Source: Diacronema lutheri
Lineage: Eukaryota > Haptophyta > Pavlovophyceae > Pavlovales > Pavlovaceae
Direction of reading: 5' to 3'
Assembly (NCBI GenBank): GCA_019448385.1
Contig: JAGTXO010000008.1
Span: forward strand, 1 to 64,000
Length of the DNA stretch: 64,000 bases
The position numbers and the translations under genes were made by a program. Shown here piece after piece: positions 44,001 through 54,841 of this stretch. How positions within the stretch are numbered: position 1 is the stretch's first letter; each line of letters starts with the position of its first letter. The notes beneath the pieces were generated by a model. The model made no database searches, was not told the origin of the DNA, and saw only the letters and a list, made by a program, of their open reading frames with translations.

Positions 44001-44104
44001 GCGGCGGCCTTTGCCGCTGGCCGCGGCGCGCTGCTCGAGCCGCCCGTCAGCGCGCAGCAGCAGGCGAGCGCGAGCGCGGCGAGCCTGCGACGGCGGCTAA
44101 TCAT
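41052..44104 (-). CDS. Zinc-less CAD-like medium-chain dehydrogenase with acidic tail, 756 aa
   Basis: Exons 44104-43402, 43127-42887, 42691-42593, 42398-41853 and 41733-41052 join in phase. All introns are GT-AG; three donors start GTGAGT, GTGCGT or GTATGC. The leader (MISRRRRLAALALACCCAL) looks like a signal peptide. The fold is that of cinnamyl-alcohol-type dehydrogenases: LVPGREIIGHV, the NADP site GLGGIGHLAVQFA, YDLLLCTL, KEMLRFC and DVRYRIVL. The catalytic zinc ligands appear lost (Cys to Ser in ACALSRSD, His to Arg in PGREIIG), and the structural zinc loop is missing. A 130-residue extension follows, then by the last intron a run rich in Asp/Glu. If that intron is not used the protein stops at 41825 (538 aa), and the acidic part would be a separate gene. 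Confidence 0.78.
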
Positions 44105-44364
44105 CGGCGAGGGGGCGATGGAGGCCGACACGTGGGACACTTGAAAAGTCGCGCTTTTTCGGCCTTGTCCGAACTTCACTGGCATGGTGACTGGCGTGGT
44201 GCAGCGTTCCTTGCGCCTTTGTGGCACGGCTCGCCCGGGGCGTGGGCGCGAGCGTTCCGAGCAGCCGCGCATCGGATGAGGACACGAGCGCGCGCCGCCC
44301 CAGACGCGGCGCGGCCGATCGGCCCAACCGGGTCTCGCCAGCGGCAGCGAGAGTCCGACTTTTT

Positions 44365-45612
44365 TCACTGCCACACTCGCTGTTCGCCATGGGCGCCGCC
44401 GTTCAGCTCGTCGAGCACGCGCTTGGCCGTCCGCCGACGCGCGCTCCGCACCCCATCGGCCGTCACCTGGAACGCCACGCTCACGCGCGGGGTGGTCGCG
44501 CTCTTGTCCACGAGCGCCGAGCGCTCGAGCTCCGCGCCAACCCTCGCTTTCAAGAGCTGTATGCGTGTGTTCGCAACGTGCGCCCATGTCTCGCCGAGCG
44601 CCGGCGCAATCACGCTAGCGCCGCCGTCCGCGTCCGCGCCCGCCGCCGTGCTGCCCGGCGCAGGCTGCGCGAGCTTGGTGGTCACTTGGTTGACGAGGAG
44701 CACGGCGAGCGCGTGCCGCACGGCGACGCGCAGCAGCGCGAGCGCGTGCGAGAGGAGCAGCCGCGTGCGCGCGCCGTAGTCGTCAAAGCCGTGGCGGAAG
44801 TGGAAGGCGATCGAATCGACGACGACGAGTCGTACGAGCGGGTGCGCGGCGAGGAACGCGGGAAGCATCCGCACGAGGGCGACCTGCTCGCGGTGCGAGT
44901 GCACCCTGCACACGTGGATGCCGTCGAGCAGGCCGCTCGCGCTGACGCGCTGCGCGGCGGCGAGGTCCGCGGCCGAGCCGCTGTGCGCCGCGGCCGCGCG
45001 CAAGTGCGTGCACAGCGCGCGCGCCATCTGCTCCACGCGGTCCTGCGCCGGTGGGCGGATATCGGGTGGCGGCGCAAAGGCAGGTAAACGTCGAGGCGTG
45101 CGGACGGCGCGGCACGTCGGTGGCGCTCGCACGAAGGGCGACAGGCGCGCGCGCACGGGCACAAAGCTGCCTTCGGTGTCCACGTAGAGCGCCTGGCCAC
45201 CCACCCCTCCCAGCTCAACCGGGATCTGCACGTCGAGCGCGAGTTGCATCGCCATCTGCGTCTTGCCCGCGCCCGGCTCGCCGCACAGCTCAGTGATCTG
45301 CTTGCAACGGATGCCACCGCCAAGCACGTCGTCCAGCTCCTTGCAAAACGTGACGATCGGATGCTCAGCGCGCTCCTCGTCGAGCAACTCGAGCGCCGTC
45401 TTTGCGCCCGCGAGGAGAGCGTGCGGCTGACTCGCGCTCGCGCTCGCCGCAGAGACGCGCTGCGCGTCGGAGGTGGACATGGCGCAGTCGCGCGAGAGCT
45501 GAACAGGCGTGACCGCAAGGACGTCCGCCGAGCTCTGGTAATCGTGCGCGAGCAGCTTCGCCTTCACCTCCTGCGGCACGACCAGCGCCGCGACGGGGAA
45601 GCTGACGGCCAT
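44365..45612 (-). CDS. RAD51C: RAD51C-like recombinase
   Basis: ATG 45612 (MAVSFPVAALVVPQEVK); a 114-bp intron (45043-45156) is itself open but its removal restores the family sequence at SFVP/DRVEQM. RAD51C is a RAD51 paralogue in homologous recombination and replication-fork repair. Seen here are FCKELDDVLGGGI, Walker A GEPGAGKTQMAMQLA, VQIPVELGGVGGQALYVDTEGSF, and Walker B LVRLVVVDSIAFHFR. The GGV-G-A-DTEGSF region favours RAD51C over XRCC3 or RAD51. The spliced product is about 377 residues, close to animal and plant RAD51C. Its start is 51 bp from the divergent ankyrin gene. Confidence 0.88.
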   Translation of the reverse strand: MAVSFPVAALVVPQEVKAKLLAHDYQSSADVLAVTPVQLSRDCAMSTSDAQRVSAASASASQPHALLAGAKTALELLDEERAEHPIVTFCKELDDVLGGGIRCKQITELCGEPGAGKTQMAMQLALDVQIPVELGGVGGQALYVDTEGSFVPVRARLSPFVRAPPTCRAVRTPRRLPAFAPPPDIRPPAQDRVEQMARALCTHLRAAAAHSGSAADLAAAQRVSASGLLDGIHVCRVHSHREQVALVRMLPAFLAAHPLVRLVVVDSIAFHFRHGFDDYGARTRLLLSHALALLRVAVRHALAVLLVNQVTTKLAQPAPGSTAAGADADGGASVIAPALGETWAHVANTRIQLLKARVGAELERSALVDKSATTPRVSVAFQVTADGVRSARRRTAKRVLDELNGGAHGEQRVWQ

Positions 45613-45663
45613 TTGGGCGGGAAATACCTCTCTCTCCCTTCCTTGGTTCGGTTTCGCACAGCG

Positions 45664-46506
45664 ATGGGCCTGCTTGAGCAGCTCAAGCTCCAAACGGAAC
45701 GACAGGAGTTCGTCGACGCCTTGCACACGGCCGTCCTGAACGGCGATAGGGGCGCGGCAGAAGTGCTACTTGCGCCGCACTTGCGCGCGCTGACGGCCCA
45801 AGCCACTGCGCCCGCTGCCGAGCCCGAGGCGCTGGGCTCGGCGGCCAACGCGAAGGTGACGTCGGCCGCCGCCGCGTGGGACTTTGTCGATGCGCACGCG
45901 TGCCCGCCGTTGCACGTCGCTGCAAGTCACGGCTTCGTCGAGCTTGTCGCGCTGCTGCTCGACGCCGGCTCTGAGCTCGACGCGTACCACACGCACGATG
46001 GCCGGACTGCGCTGCACCGCGCGGCGGACGCCGGGCACGGCGCGGTCGTGCAGCTGCTCCTCGAGCGGCGAGCGTCGGCGCTCGCGGCGACGACCGACGG
46101 CGCCACTCCGTTGCACCTTGCCGCGGCAGGCGGGCACGTTGAGTGCGTGCGCGCGCTCGCTCCGGCGCTGGGCGCAAGCGTGAACGCACAGAGCAAGATG
46201 CGCCTCACGCCGCTCGCGATGGCCGCGATGGGCGCGCACGAGGGCGCATGCGTGGCGCTGCTCGAGCACGCGGCCGACGCTGGATTGGGCGACGAGAATG
46301 GCTGGACGCCCCTGCACCACGCCGCGGCCTCGGGCTCGCCTGCCGTCTGCGCGCTGCTCGTGACGGCGGGCGCGTCGCGGCATGCGCTCACGGTGGGGAA
46401 GCGGTCGCCGCTCGAGCTTTGTCCGGCCGATGCGGCCGCGGCGGTCGACGCCGCGATGGCGGCGGCGGCTGGTGCGCTTGCCGCCGCGCCGGCCGCGGAC
46501 GCGTGA
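45664..46506 (+). CDS. Ankyrin-repeat protein, 280 aa
   Basis: Starts MGLLEQLKLQTERQEF at ATG 45664, with no intron. At least five ankyrin repeats are visible: CPPLHVAASHGFVELVALLL, GRTALHRAADAGHGAVVQLL, GATPLHLAAAGGHVECVRAL, LTPLAMAAMGAHEGACVALL and GWTPLHHAAASGSPAVCALL. It is a protein-interaction module without a catalytic domain; its partner is unknown. It is transcribed divergently from RAD51C with only 51 bp between start codons. Confidence 0.9.
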   Translation: MGLLEQLKLQTERQEFVDALHTAVLNGDRGAAEVLLAPHLRALTAQATAPAAEPEALGSAANAKVTSAAAAWDFVDAHACPPLHVAASHGFVELVALLLDAGSELDAYHTHDGRTALHRAADAGHGAVVQLLLERRASALAATTDGATPLHLAAAGGHVECVRALAPALGASVNAQSKMRLTPLAMAAMGAHEGACVALLEHAADAGLGDENGWTPLHHAAASGSPAVCALLVTAGASRHALTVGKRSPLELCPADAAAAVDAAMAAAAGALAAAPAADA

Positions 46507-46541
46507 GTCGCTGGGTCGAGCGATTCGGTCATCGGCGCCCC

Positions 46542-46600
46542 AACCCCCCCCCCCCCCACCCCCCCCCCCCCCCCCCCCCCCCCCCACCCCACCCCACCCA
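46542..46600 (+). repeat. Poly-C / CCCCA tract
   Basis: Runs of C interrupted by single A at 46559, 46586 and beyond lie just downstream of the ankyrin stop codon, in its 3' UTR or in the space before the phosphodiesterase gene. Confidence 0.9.
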
Positions 46601-46797
46601 TCCTGCGCGACGCGCGGCGCACACGCAGAGGCCCGGAGGTGGCCGGCAACTACCGCCGCCGGCCGCCCCCCGGCCCCCGGGCGGGCCGCCGGGCGCCGGA
46701 GCTACGCAGGGCTTTTAAAAGTTTCAGCTTGGTAAAACATTAATAATTAAAGGGCTTCTAAGTCTCGCTATTAGGATCGTTTCGCTTCGCGCCGCGC

Positions 46798-49700
46798 ATG
46801 GCAGGGCGAGGCGCGCAGCGCGCGTACGGGCCGCTGCTGCAGCGCATGCTGGAAGAGCAGGAGCAGCTCGAGAGGGTGAGCATGACGCGCATAACGGCGA
46901 GCTTTGTTGGCGGCCTCGACCTCCCACCCCTCGCCCAAGGGCGCAGCCGCATATCCAACGCGTCGCCCGCGTTGCCAGACGCCTCCCACTTGCAGCGCGT
47001 CAAGACGCTCGGTGCGCTCGACGGCGTGGCGCCGCGGCGCGCGCTTCGCGGTAGCGCGTCTACCAGCCGGCTGGATGCATCCAGCGCATACGCGGCGATG
47101 AGCCTCGCGGCTGCCGGCAGGCAGCGCAAGTCGGTCGCAGCCACGCATCGCGAGAACGTTGTGCTCAAGGCGCGGATCGCGGATCTGGAGGCGCTCGCGC
47201 ACCACCACGCCGCCGAGCTCGCGCGGCTGCGCGACGCGCAGAGCACTCTGCACGAAACCGCCGCCGAGCGCGTGTCCAAGATTGCCGTGCTCCGCGAGAT
47301 CTCGAAGGTTCTCTCGGACACCGACGTGGACTCAGCGACGATGATTGCGCGGCTCGTCGAGATGACGGCGACGGCGCTCAACTGCGAGCGCGTCTCGCTC
47401 TTCCTTCTGTCTGAGGACGGCACGGAGCTCTATCTCAAGACAGCCAACGACTGCGCGCCGGACATCCGCGTGCCCGTCGGCGCGGGCATCGTCGGCAACG
47501 TCGCGCAGACGAAGGAGCTCGTCAACATTCGCGACGCGCAGTCCGACCCGCGCTTCTTCAAGGTGTGCGCAGCCGCCCTCGCCCTCGCCCTCGCCCGCCG
47601 GCGCCGCGCGCCTCCTCGCGCGCCGCGCGCCTATGCCGCTGCGCCGCGCGCGCGCGCGCGCACGCGCCCTCGCCTTGCCCGCCGCGCCATGGCTCCGCTC
47701 CTCAGGGCTCGGACCGCAAGACGGGCTTCAAGACGATCTCGATCCTCTGCTCTGTCATCCAGACGCCCGTTGGCTCCGTCGTCGGCGTGATGCAGGCGAT
47801 CAATCGCAAGCCGAACGTGGAGCAGCCCGCGCCCATTGCGCCGCCGCGCGGCGGGCCGCACGCGCCTCGCGCCGTCGCGTTCAGCGCGGAGGACGAGGAG
47901 CTTCTGTCGCACATCGTCTCGCAGGCGTCGATTGCGCTGCACAGCGCCATGCTCTACGAGCAGGCGGTCGCGGCGCGGCTGCGCTCGCAGGCGCTGCTCG
48001 ACTTGGTGAGTGTCGTCGCGGTCGAGCGCAACTTCTCCGCGCTCACGACGTCGGTCTCCGAGATCGTCACGCGCGCGCTCGGTGCATCGGAGGCACTACT
48101 CCTCATCTTCAACCACGAGCGGAACGAGCTCTGGGCGCTGCCGCAGCACGGCCGGCCGGGCTGGTCCATCTCCTTCCCGCACGAGCCGACCGATTGCCCG
48201 ACGCTCGCTGAGACGATCGCGCGCAAGCACAAGGCGCTCGCCGACGCGGCGGCCGGCGCGCCGCGCGAAGATGCGACGCGCGGCACTATGCGCGCGCAGC
48301 CGGTCGAGCCGCAGCCCGTCGGGCTGTCATGGCTGGCGTGGCAGGTCATGCGCACCGCACAGCGCCTCAACTCATCGGACGAGGACGAGCTGCGCGTCGA
48401 GCTCGACGTGCTTCTCGGCACCGAGCGCAGGGCGGATGCCAAAGTGGCCGCGGCCGCGGGTGGTGAGCTGGGCGCGGCGCGCAGCGCGGCGGGCGCCGGG
48501 CGCCTCGCGTCGGCGCTGCTCGTCTGCCCGAGCGTCGACCTCAATGCGCGTGTCGTGGCCGTCGTCGTGGCGGCGGGCAAGGCGCGGAGCGTGATGGGTG
48601 GCGGCAACGCGGCGTCGCGCCTCGCCGGGCTGGACACGCGCAGCAAGGCGGCCTACTTCGACGCGCACGACGAGGAAGCCATGCTCGCGATCTGCTCCAA
48701 GCTCGCGATTGCTTTCGAGGTGCGCTCGATGGAGATGATGCGCTCAAAGGTGGCGATTGACATGGCTGCCGACGATTCGACTGCAGGGCGGCTGCAGGCC
48801 TTCGACCTGGGCGACCTCCAATCGCCGGAGCCGTCGAGCTCCTCGCGCACGCGCCGCAGGACGCGCATCCTCGAGCAAAGGAACACGCTTATCACGGCCA
48901 TCCAGGCACGCGCGTCGTCTTGCGCGCGTCGCCCGTGCGCGCGGCCGTTTCGCCCCCACCGACCCGCCTACCGCCCGCATCTCCGCACGCGATCGTTCGC
49001 CGTCGTCGCGCACGCCGCGCACGTGTAGGCGTCGGCGTTCAAGATGGACATCTCGCGGCTGCAGGGCTGGGACCTCGACATGCTCGCCATGGCTGACGAA
49101 GAGCTGCACACGGTTGCGCTCACGTGCATGAACACCTTTGGGCTGCCCGACAAGCTCGGCTTCGCGCCCGCGGCGTTCCTCACTCTGTGCAGCCATGTGC
49201 GCGAGCGCTACCGCCCCAACCCGTACCACAATTACGCGCACGCCATCTCTGTCATGCAGGCCGCGTTCCTCGTCCTCACAACGACCGACGCGGGTGCGCG
49301 CCTCAAGCCCACCTCGCTCTTCTCAATCTTGCTCGCGTCCCTCTTCCACGACATCGACCACCCTGCGACGAACAACGCCTTCCAAGTCAACTCCGGCTCG
49401 CATCTCGCTCTGCTCTACAACGACCAGTCGGTGCGGCACAAAACGCCACGCGGCCAGCCGCGCCCTCCGCATCGCGCAGCCGCCGATCGCCGCTGCACGC
49501 CAAATCACGCGACGCCGCCGCCGCCGCGCGCAGGTGCTCGAGAACCACCACGCGGCCACCGCCTTCCAGCTGCTACGCGATCACTCGGAGATCGATCCGC
49601 TCCGCGGCCTCTCCGCGGCGGTACGCGCGCGCGCGCGCATTGGCGCCGCAGGCGTGAGCGCGCTCGTGCGCTCGCCGCTTACGCGCCGGTGCGTCGTTGC

Positions 49701-50375
49701 GCGCCCGTGCGGCACCGATGCGCGCGCGGCCGCGTCCGGCCAACGCAGGACCGGACGGCAGTGCGCAGCGAGATGCTCCACTGCATCCTCGCGACCGACA
49801 TGTCCAAGCACTTTGAGCTCGTCAACAGGCTCAAGACGCTCTCGACAAGCGCGGAGGCGCACTCGGCGGCCGACCAGACGCTGCTGATGGAGTCGATCGT
49901 CCACGCAGCCGACCTTGCAAACCCGCTGCTCGAGCCTGCGGTGTCGCTCAAGTGGGCCGACGCGGTGCTCGCCGAGTTCAACCAGCAGGCACGTCTCGAG
50001 CAGGAGCAGGGGCTGCCGTTCGACCCAAAGATGCTCAAATCAGACCGCGTCTCGCAGGCCAATTTGAACCGCGGCTTCATCGACTATATCGTCGCGCCGC
50101 TCTGGCAGGCGCTGGCGCAGCACTTCCCGCAGCTCGAGGGCGGGATCAAGCAGATGATGGCCAACCGTGCCGCGTGGGACAAGATTATCGCCGACGACAA
50201 GGCGGAGACGGACGGCGGTGCTGCGAACGCGCCGACCGTGCGTGCCGTCTCGTCTGCCTTGTCACGCTCGCTGCCCAGCCGCGCCCAAACCAACACAGGC
50301 GCCGAGGACGGCGTGAGCGACCATGAAGGCGACACGTTGCACGAGGCCGCTGACGAGGCCGCTGGTCAGGACTGA
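46798..50375 (+). CDS. GAF-GAF cyclic-nucleotide phosphodiesterase, 1026 aa
   Basis: Five exons (46798-47562, 47706-48905, 49029-49430, 49534-49620, 49749-50375), all phase 0. The intron at 48906-49028 has a GC donor (CAG/GCACGC). It hydrolyses cAMP and/or cGMP. A coiled coil (about residues 120-165) precedes GAF-A (SKVLSDTDVDSATM to SIALHSAML) and a more divergent GAF-B. The catalytic domain carries YHNYAHAISVMQ (HNxxH), LFHDIDHPATNNAF (metal-binding HDxDH), the helix HHAATAFQLL, VHAADLANP, and RGFIDYIVAPLW. The layout is that of the animal PDE2/5/6/10/11 group, in which GAF domains bind cyclic nucleotides. Substrate preference cannot be read from sequence alone. Confidence 0.9.
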
Positions 50376-50476
50376 CCTCGAAAATTTTCGGCCCTCCGCT
50401 TGCCCAGCCGCGCCGCCAAACGCGGAAAAGCCAGGCGCGGGAATGCCCTGCAACTGGCAGGCCTGGGCCTCATGCC

Positions 50477-51847
50477 TCAAGACTGCCACAAGCGCTCCTC
50501 ACCGCCGCACCCTGATCGCGCCGTGCGGCACGCACCTGCGCGCGCCGCGAGGCGCACGTTCGACACGCCGAGCGTGAGCGCGCCCAGCCGCAACGCCGGG
50601 CTGAGCGCTTCGGCATGCGCGCGCCGGCTGGCGGATTGGCGCTGCGCGGGCGAGGCTGGCAGCCGCGCAGCCGCTGGCCTTGCCCCGCCCGACACGAGCG
50701 CGCCAGGGCCCGCGCCAGGGCCCGCGTGCGCTGCGCGCTGGGGCGAGCCGTGCGCGGCAAGCAGCTCGCGGAACGCCTCGGCATGGCTGAGCGCGTTGCT
50801 CAGCTGCCACTCGAGTTTTGCACATCTGCGCTCGAGGCGCGCGGTGCGCGACGAGCTCAAGGTCGGCTCGCGCGTTCCCACGGCGCCGACGCGACCACCG
50901 ACGCGCGCACGCCGCACGCCGCGCCCGTCGGCTGTCGCTATCGGCGCGGCGCCCTCACTCTGCGACGAGCTGCCGATCGACGAGCAGCGAGCGGAAGACG
51001 CGTCGCTGCACGGCGACGGTGGGCTACGGGCGAGGGCAAACGCCGCGGCGTTCGTCGGCCGGCGCCCAGCCACCGGCGACACGCTCGCGGGCGGCGCGCC
51101 CCGCGACCGACGCTCGGCGGTCGCGGCGTGCCCGCGCACGGGCGGCGTGCGCCCACGCCGGAGCGTCGATGGCGGCGTGCGCACAGGCGCGCGCGGCGAC
51201 GGGCCGGCGCTAGCTCTCCGCTCGGCTTGAGCGTCAGGCGAGCGAAGTGGGCTGCCGCCCTGCCGCGCGGCCGCCGTCGAGCGGACGTGCGCGCGCAAAG
51301 ACGCAAGCTCCGCACGCACGGTCGAGAGCGAATGTCGTAGCTCGCGCTCGGCCAGCGACGGCTCGGTGGGCTGAGCACGAGGTGTGGCGCGCGCGCTCGC
51401 GAGCAGGCCGCGTATCTCGGCGAGCGTGTCGGCGCAGCGTGACGCGTGCGCGTTCATCCGCGCCTCATGCGCTTCAAAGCCCACGCGCCACCGCTCGCGC
51501 TCGGCACGCACCGCACGCTCCACATCCTCGGCCGTCCGGCGCGAGACGGAGGAAGAGAGGGCACGCAGCGCCGTGGCGAGCTCAGCGCGCAGCTCCTCGG
51601 CCTGCGCACCCATCTCGACGCGCAGCTGCTGAAGCTCGGCGGCCGCGCTCGCGTCCGGCGCGCGCGCTCTCGCGCCGGTCGCCGCGTCGGCGTCGGCCGG
51701 CGGTGGCGCACCGCGCTTCGCCACTCTCGGCGGCGGTGACACGTCACCCAGTATCCCTGCAATGCGCTCGATCACCGAGAGCGCCAGGCTCGGCGCCTCC
51801 CCGCTGCCCGTGACGGATCTGTCGAGATCACGATCCGCAACGGCCAT
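50477..51847 (-). CDS. Coiled-coil protein of unknown function, 456 aa
   Basis: The likely start is ATG 51847 (MAVADRDLDRSVTGSGE), 89 bp from the divergent N-acetylglutamate synthase gene. A coiled coil of about 130 residues runs from DASAAAELQQLRVEMGAQAEE through RELRHSLSTVRAELASLR. It is followed by a Ser/Pro/Arg-rich region and a second short helix (ARLERRCAKLEWQLSNALSH). No membrane segment or catalytic motif is seen. It may be a cytoskeletal or centrosomal-type protein; this is inference. Its stop is 101 bp from that of the convergent phosphodiesterase gene. Confidence 0.65.
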   Translation of the reverse strand: MAVADRDLDRSVTGSGEAPSLALSVIERIAGILGDVSPPPRVAKRGAPPPADADAATGARARAPDASAAAELQQLRVEMGAQAEELRAELATALRALSSSVSRRTAEDVERAVRAERERWRVGFEAHEARMNAHASRCADTLAEIRGLLASARATPRAQPTEPSLAERELRHSLSTVRAELASLRAHVRSTAAARQGGSPLRSPDAQAERRASAGPSPRAPVRTPPSTLRRGRTPPVRGHAATAERRSRGAPPASVSPVAGRRPTNAAAFALARSPPSPCSDASSARCSSIGSSSQSEGAAPIATADGRGVRRARVGGRVGAVGTREPTLSSSRTARLERRCAKLEWQLSNALSHAEAFRELLAAHGSPQRAAHAGPGAGPGALVSGGARPAAARLPASPAQRQSASRRAHAEALSPALRLGALTLGVSNVRLAARAGACRTARSGCGGEERLWQS

Positions 51848-51936
51848 CGTGCGGAAACCCGTTGCTCTGCGTCTGTCACTCGTCTTTGCGTCACCTCGCC
51901 GCCGATCTCCCGCGATGGTGCACTGCTGAGCGAGCG

Positions 51937-54673
51937 ATGCTTCTGCGACTGTTCGCGCTCGCGGCGCTGGTGCACACGGCGCTGCCGTGGCGCGTCGGCG
52001 TGCGCGCGCCGCGCGCATGCGCGCTAGTACCGCACCGTGCGCGCGCGCACGTGAGCGCCGTCGCCTTGGGCGCGGCCGACGCAAGCGCGCGTGCGCAAAC
52101 TTCGGCGGCCTCGCCCGTGCACTTCGCCGACCTGTTGCGCGATGCGGCCCCGTACATTGCAATGCACCGCGACTCGGCGATGGTGATCCACATTCCGGGT
52201 GAGGTCATCGACCGCCCCGCTGAGTTTGCTGCCATCATGGATGATCTTGCTCTCCTCAACCTCCTCGGCGTCGAGGTGCGCGCGCGCGCGCCGTGAGCTC
52301 GCCGCGCGTGCGCCTCACCGTCCCCCGCCGCCGCCCCCCCTCCCCCCACCACCACGCGCCGCCCGTTTGCGCCCGCGCTCCATGTGCTACGCTCGTGCGC
52401 GCACAGCTCGTCATTGTCGTGGGCGTGCGCGCGCAGATCGATGCGCGGCTCGCGCAGATTGGCTGGCCGGGCCGCTTTGTCGGCGCGACGCGCATCACGG
52501 ACGAGCGGACGATGCGGATCGTCAAGGAGGTGGCGGGATACGCGCGCTCGGAGGTTGAGTCCGCCCTTGCGCGCGGGCTGACGCGCATCTCGTGGGGCGC
52601 TGGCGCGAATGGCGCGGGCAGCGCGCCCTCCGCGTCGGCAAGCGGCGGCGTGGGCACGCCCGTCACCGAGCAGCCCGTGGGCGCGCCAGTGAGCACGGCG
52701 GGCGGGCGCGATTCGGTGAGCCGGCTGTCGGTGGTGGAAGATCCGGCGTTTGGGCGCATGCGCCGGCAGTCGCGCACGCAGCCCGCGTCCGGCGCGTCGG
52801 GCGGCGGCGGCGGCGGCGGTGGCGGTGGCGGTGGCGGCACGGAAGGCACACCAATTGCGCTGAGCGGACCTGACGCCACTTTCTCGCCGCGCCCGCTGCG
52901 AGGCGTGGAGGTCGTCTCGTCGAACAATCTCTTCACCGCGCGACCGATCGGCGTGCGCGGCGGCGTCGACTTTGGCTACTCGGGTGAGGTGCGCAAGGTG
53001 AACCGCGAGACGATCACCGAGCTCCTTCGGCGGAATTGGGTCGTCCTCATGACGCCGCTTGGCTATTCCGCATCGGGCGAAGTGTACAACTGTAACTCGC
53101 ACGAGCTCGCATGCGAGGCGGCTGCGCAGATCGGCGCGTCCAAGCTGATCCTGTACACGCCCGACACGTGGTCAATACGTGCGTCGGGCATGGTCGCCGC
53201 CGCGGTCGCTGAGGCAGCCGCGACCGCGGCCGGCGAGAGCGAGACGGCTATTGCCGCCGCGGCGCGCGCGCCGGCCGCCGCCGCCGCGCGCGCAGACGCG
53301 CAGACCGCCGCGGCAGTGTGGACCTCGCTCACGCGCGTGCAGTCGATGCGCATGCTTGAGGCGCAAGGCGTCGTTGAGCGGTACCGCCAGTGGCAGCGCG
53401 AGCGGACTGCTGACGACCTCCGCCGGATGCGCAAGCGGCAGCAGAGCGCGCGCGCGGACGGAGGCGCGCAGCCGCGCGGCGCGACGGCGGCGGAGAGCGG
53501 CGGCGACGGCGCAACGACGGGCGCGGCGACGGGCAGCTCGCCATCACCCGCCGCGCCGCCCGCCGCGCCGCCCCGCCACACGCAGCCGGCGCTCGCACCG
53601 CTCATTGACGGCGCTCGACGCGAGCTGAGCGTCTGGTCGGAGCGCTTCGAGGGGGCGCCGTGCCCCGAGGGCAGTTGCGTCGCGCTTGAGCTCGAGCGGC
53701 CGGCGAGCGAGCGCGGCGAGCGCAGGACGCAGCACCTCTACTGCGACGCGCAGACGCAGGCGCATTTTGTGCAGCTCTGCTCGTGGTCGGTACGCGCGCT
53801 CTCAAAGGGGGTGCGGCGCGCCCATTTGATTGACCCGCACGGCGGGCAGGTCCTCGAGGAGCTGTACACGTCGGCAGGCACGGGGATGCTGATCGCGCGC
53901 GACGTGTACGAGGGCTTCCGCGAGGCCTCCGTCGGCGACATTCCGCAGATCGTCGAGCTAATCGCACCGCTCGAGGAGCAGGGTATCTTGACGCGGCGTG
54001 GTCGCGAGGTGATTGAGGCCGACGTCGAGCGCGGCCTCTTCCACGTGCTCGAGCGGGACGGTCAGGTTCTTGCGTGCGCCATCCTCAAGGTGATCCCGGA
54101 CAAGGCGCCCGTCATCGCGCCCGCGCCGTCACCGCCGCTCGGCGCTGCCGCCGACGAGAACTATGCGGCCGCGGTCGCGGCCGCCGCCGCGACGGCGGCC
54201 GCCGCCGAGGCGAGCAGCTCCGAGTGGGCCGAGCTCGGCTGCCTCGCGGTGAACGCAAAGTTCCGCAAGCTGGGCCGAGGCGAGGCAATGCTCGGCTACC
54301 TGCAGCGCAAGGCGCTACAGATGGTGCGCCATGCTCGCTGTCGCCTCTCCCGCGGCCGCGCGCACAGTCCCACCCGACCATCCAGTTGCCTGTCGCACCA
54401 GCGCACCTTCCAGCCGCGCGTACCCCACACCCCACAACCCACACCCCTCTTCGTCGCGCCGCGCTCGCTCCACAGGGCGTGCGCCACCTGTTCTGCCTGA
54501 GCACGCACACGATGCAGTGGTTCGTCGAGCGCGGCTTCAAGGAGGTGCCACTCGCAACGCTGCCTGAGAGCCGCATCCAGGCGTACAACTGGAAGCGCAA
54601 CTCCAAGTGCTTTGCAAAGACGCTCTCCTCCTCGCGCGACCTCGACGCGCAGGAGCTTTTCTGGGGCGCGTGA
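51937..54673 (+). CDS. N-acetylglutamate synthase, ArgA type, 817 aa
   Basis: Exons 51937-52275, 52407-54323 and 54476-54673, with phase-0 GT-AG introns of 131 and 152 bp. It makes N-acetylglutamate, the first step of arginine synthesis. After a hydrophobic leader (MLLRLFALAALVHTALPWR) and a basic stretch, probably organelle targeting, comes the amino-acid-kinase-like domain: APYIAMHRDSAMVIHIPGEV, LLGVELVIVVGVRAQIDARL, ARPIGVRGGVDFGYSGEV and MTPLGYSASGEVYN. The C-terminal GNAT acetyltransferase includes ASVGDIPQIVELIAPLE, ELGCLAVNAKFRKLGRGEAM and RNSKCFAKTL. Two low-complexity inserts (Ser/Gly/Pro in the kinase domain, Ala-rich after it) and a long linker make it far larger than bacterial ArgA (about 440 aa). 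Confidence 0.93.
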
Positions 54674-54841
54674 GGCGCGGGTGCGCGCGCGCCGCGCAGA
54701 GCGGCGACGCTGCCGTGCCATTTTTTGCTGCGGCGCGCGGCGCGTGCGGTGCGCGCAACGCAGCCGCTAGGTGTCGGGGAGTCGGAAGATGAAGTGCACC
54801 CGTCTTTAATCACAGAAATGAAGGGGAGCGATCTGATTTGC

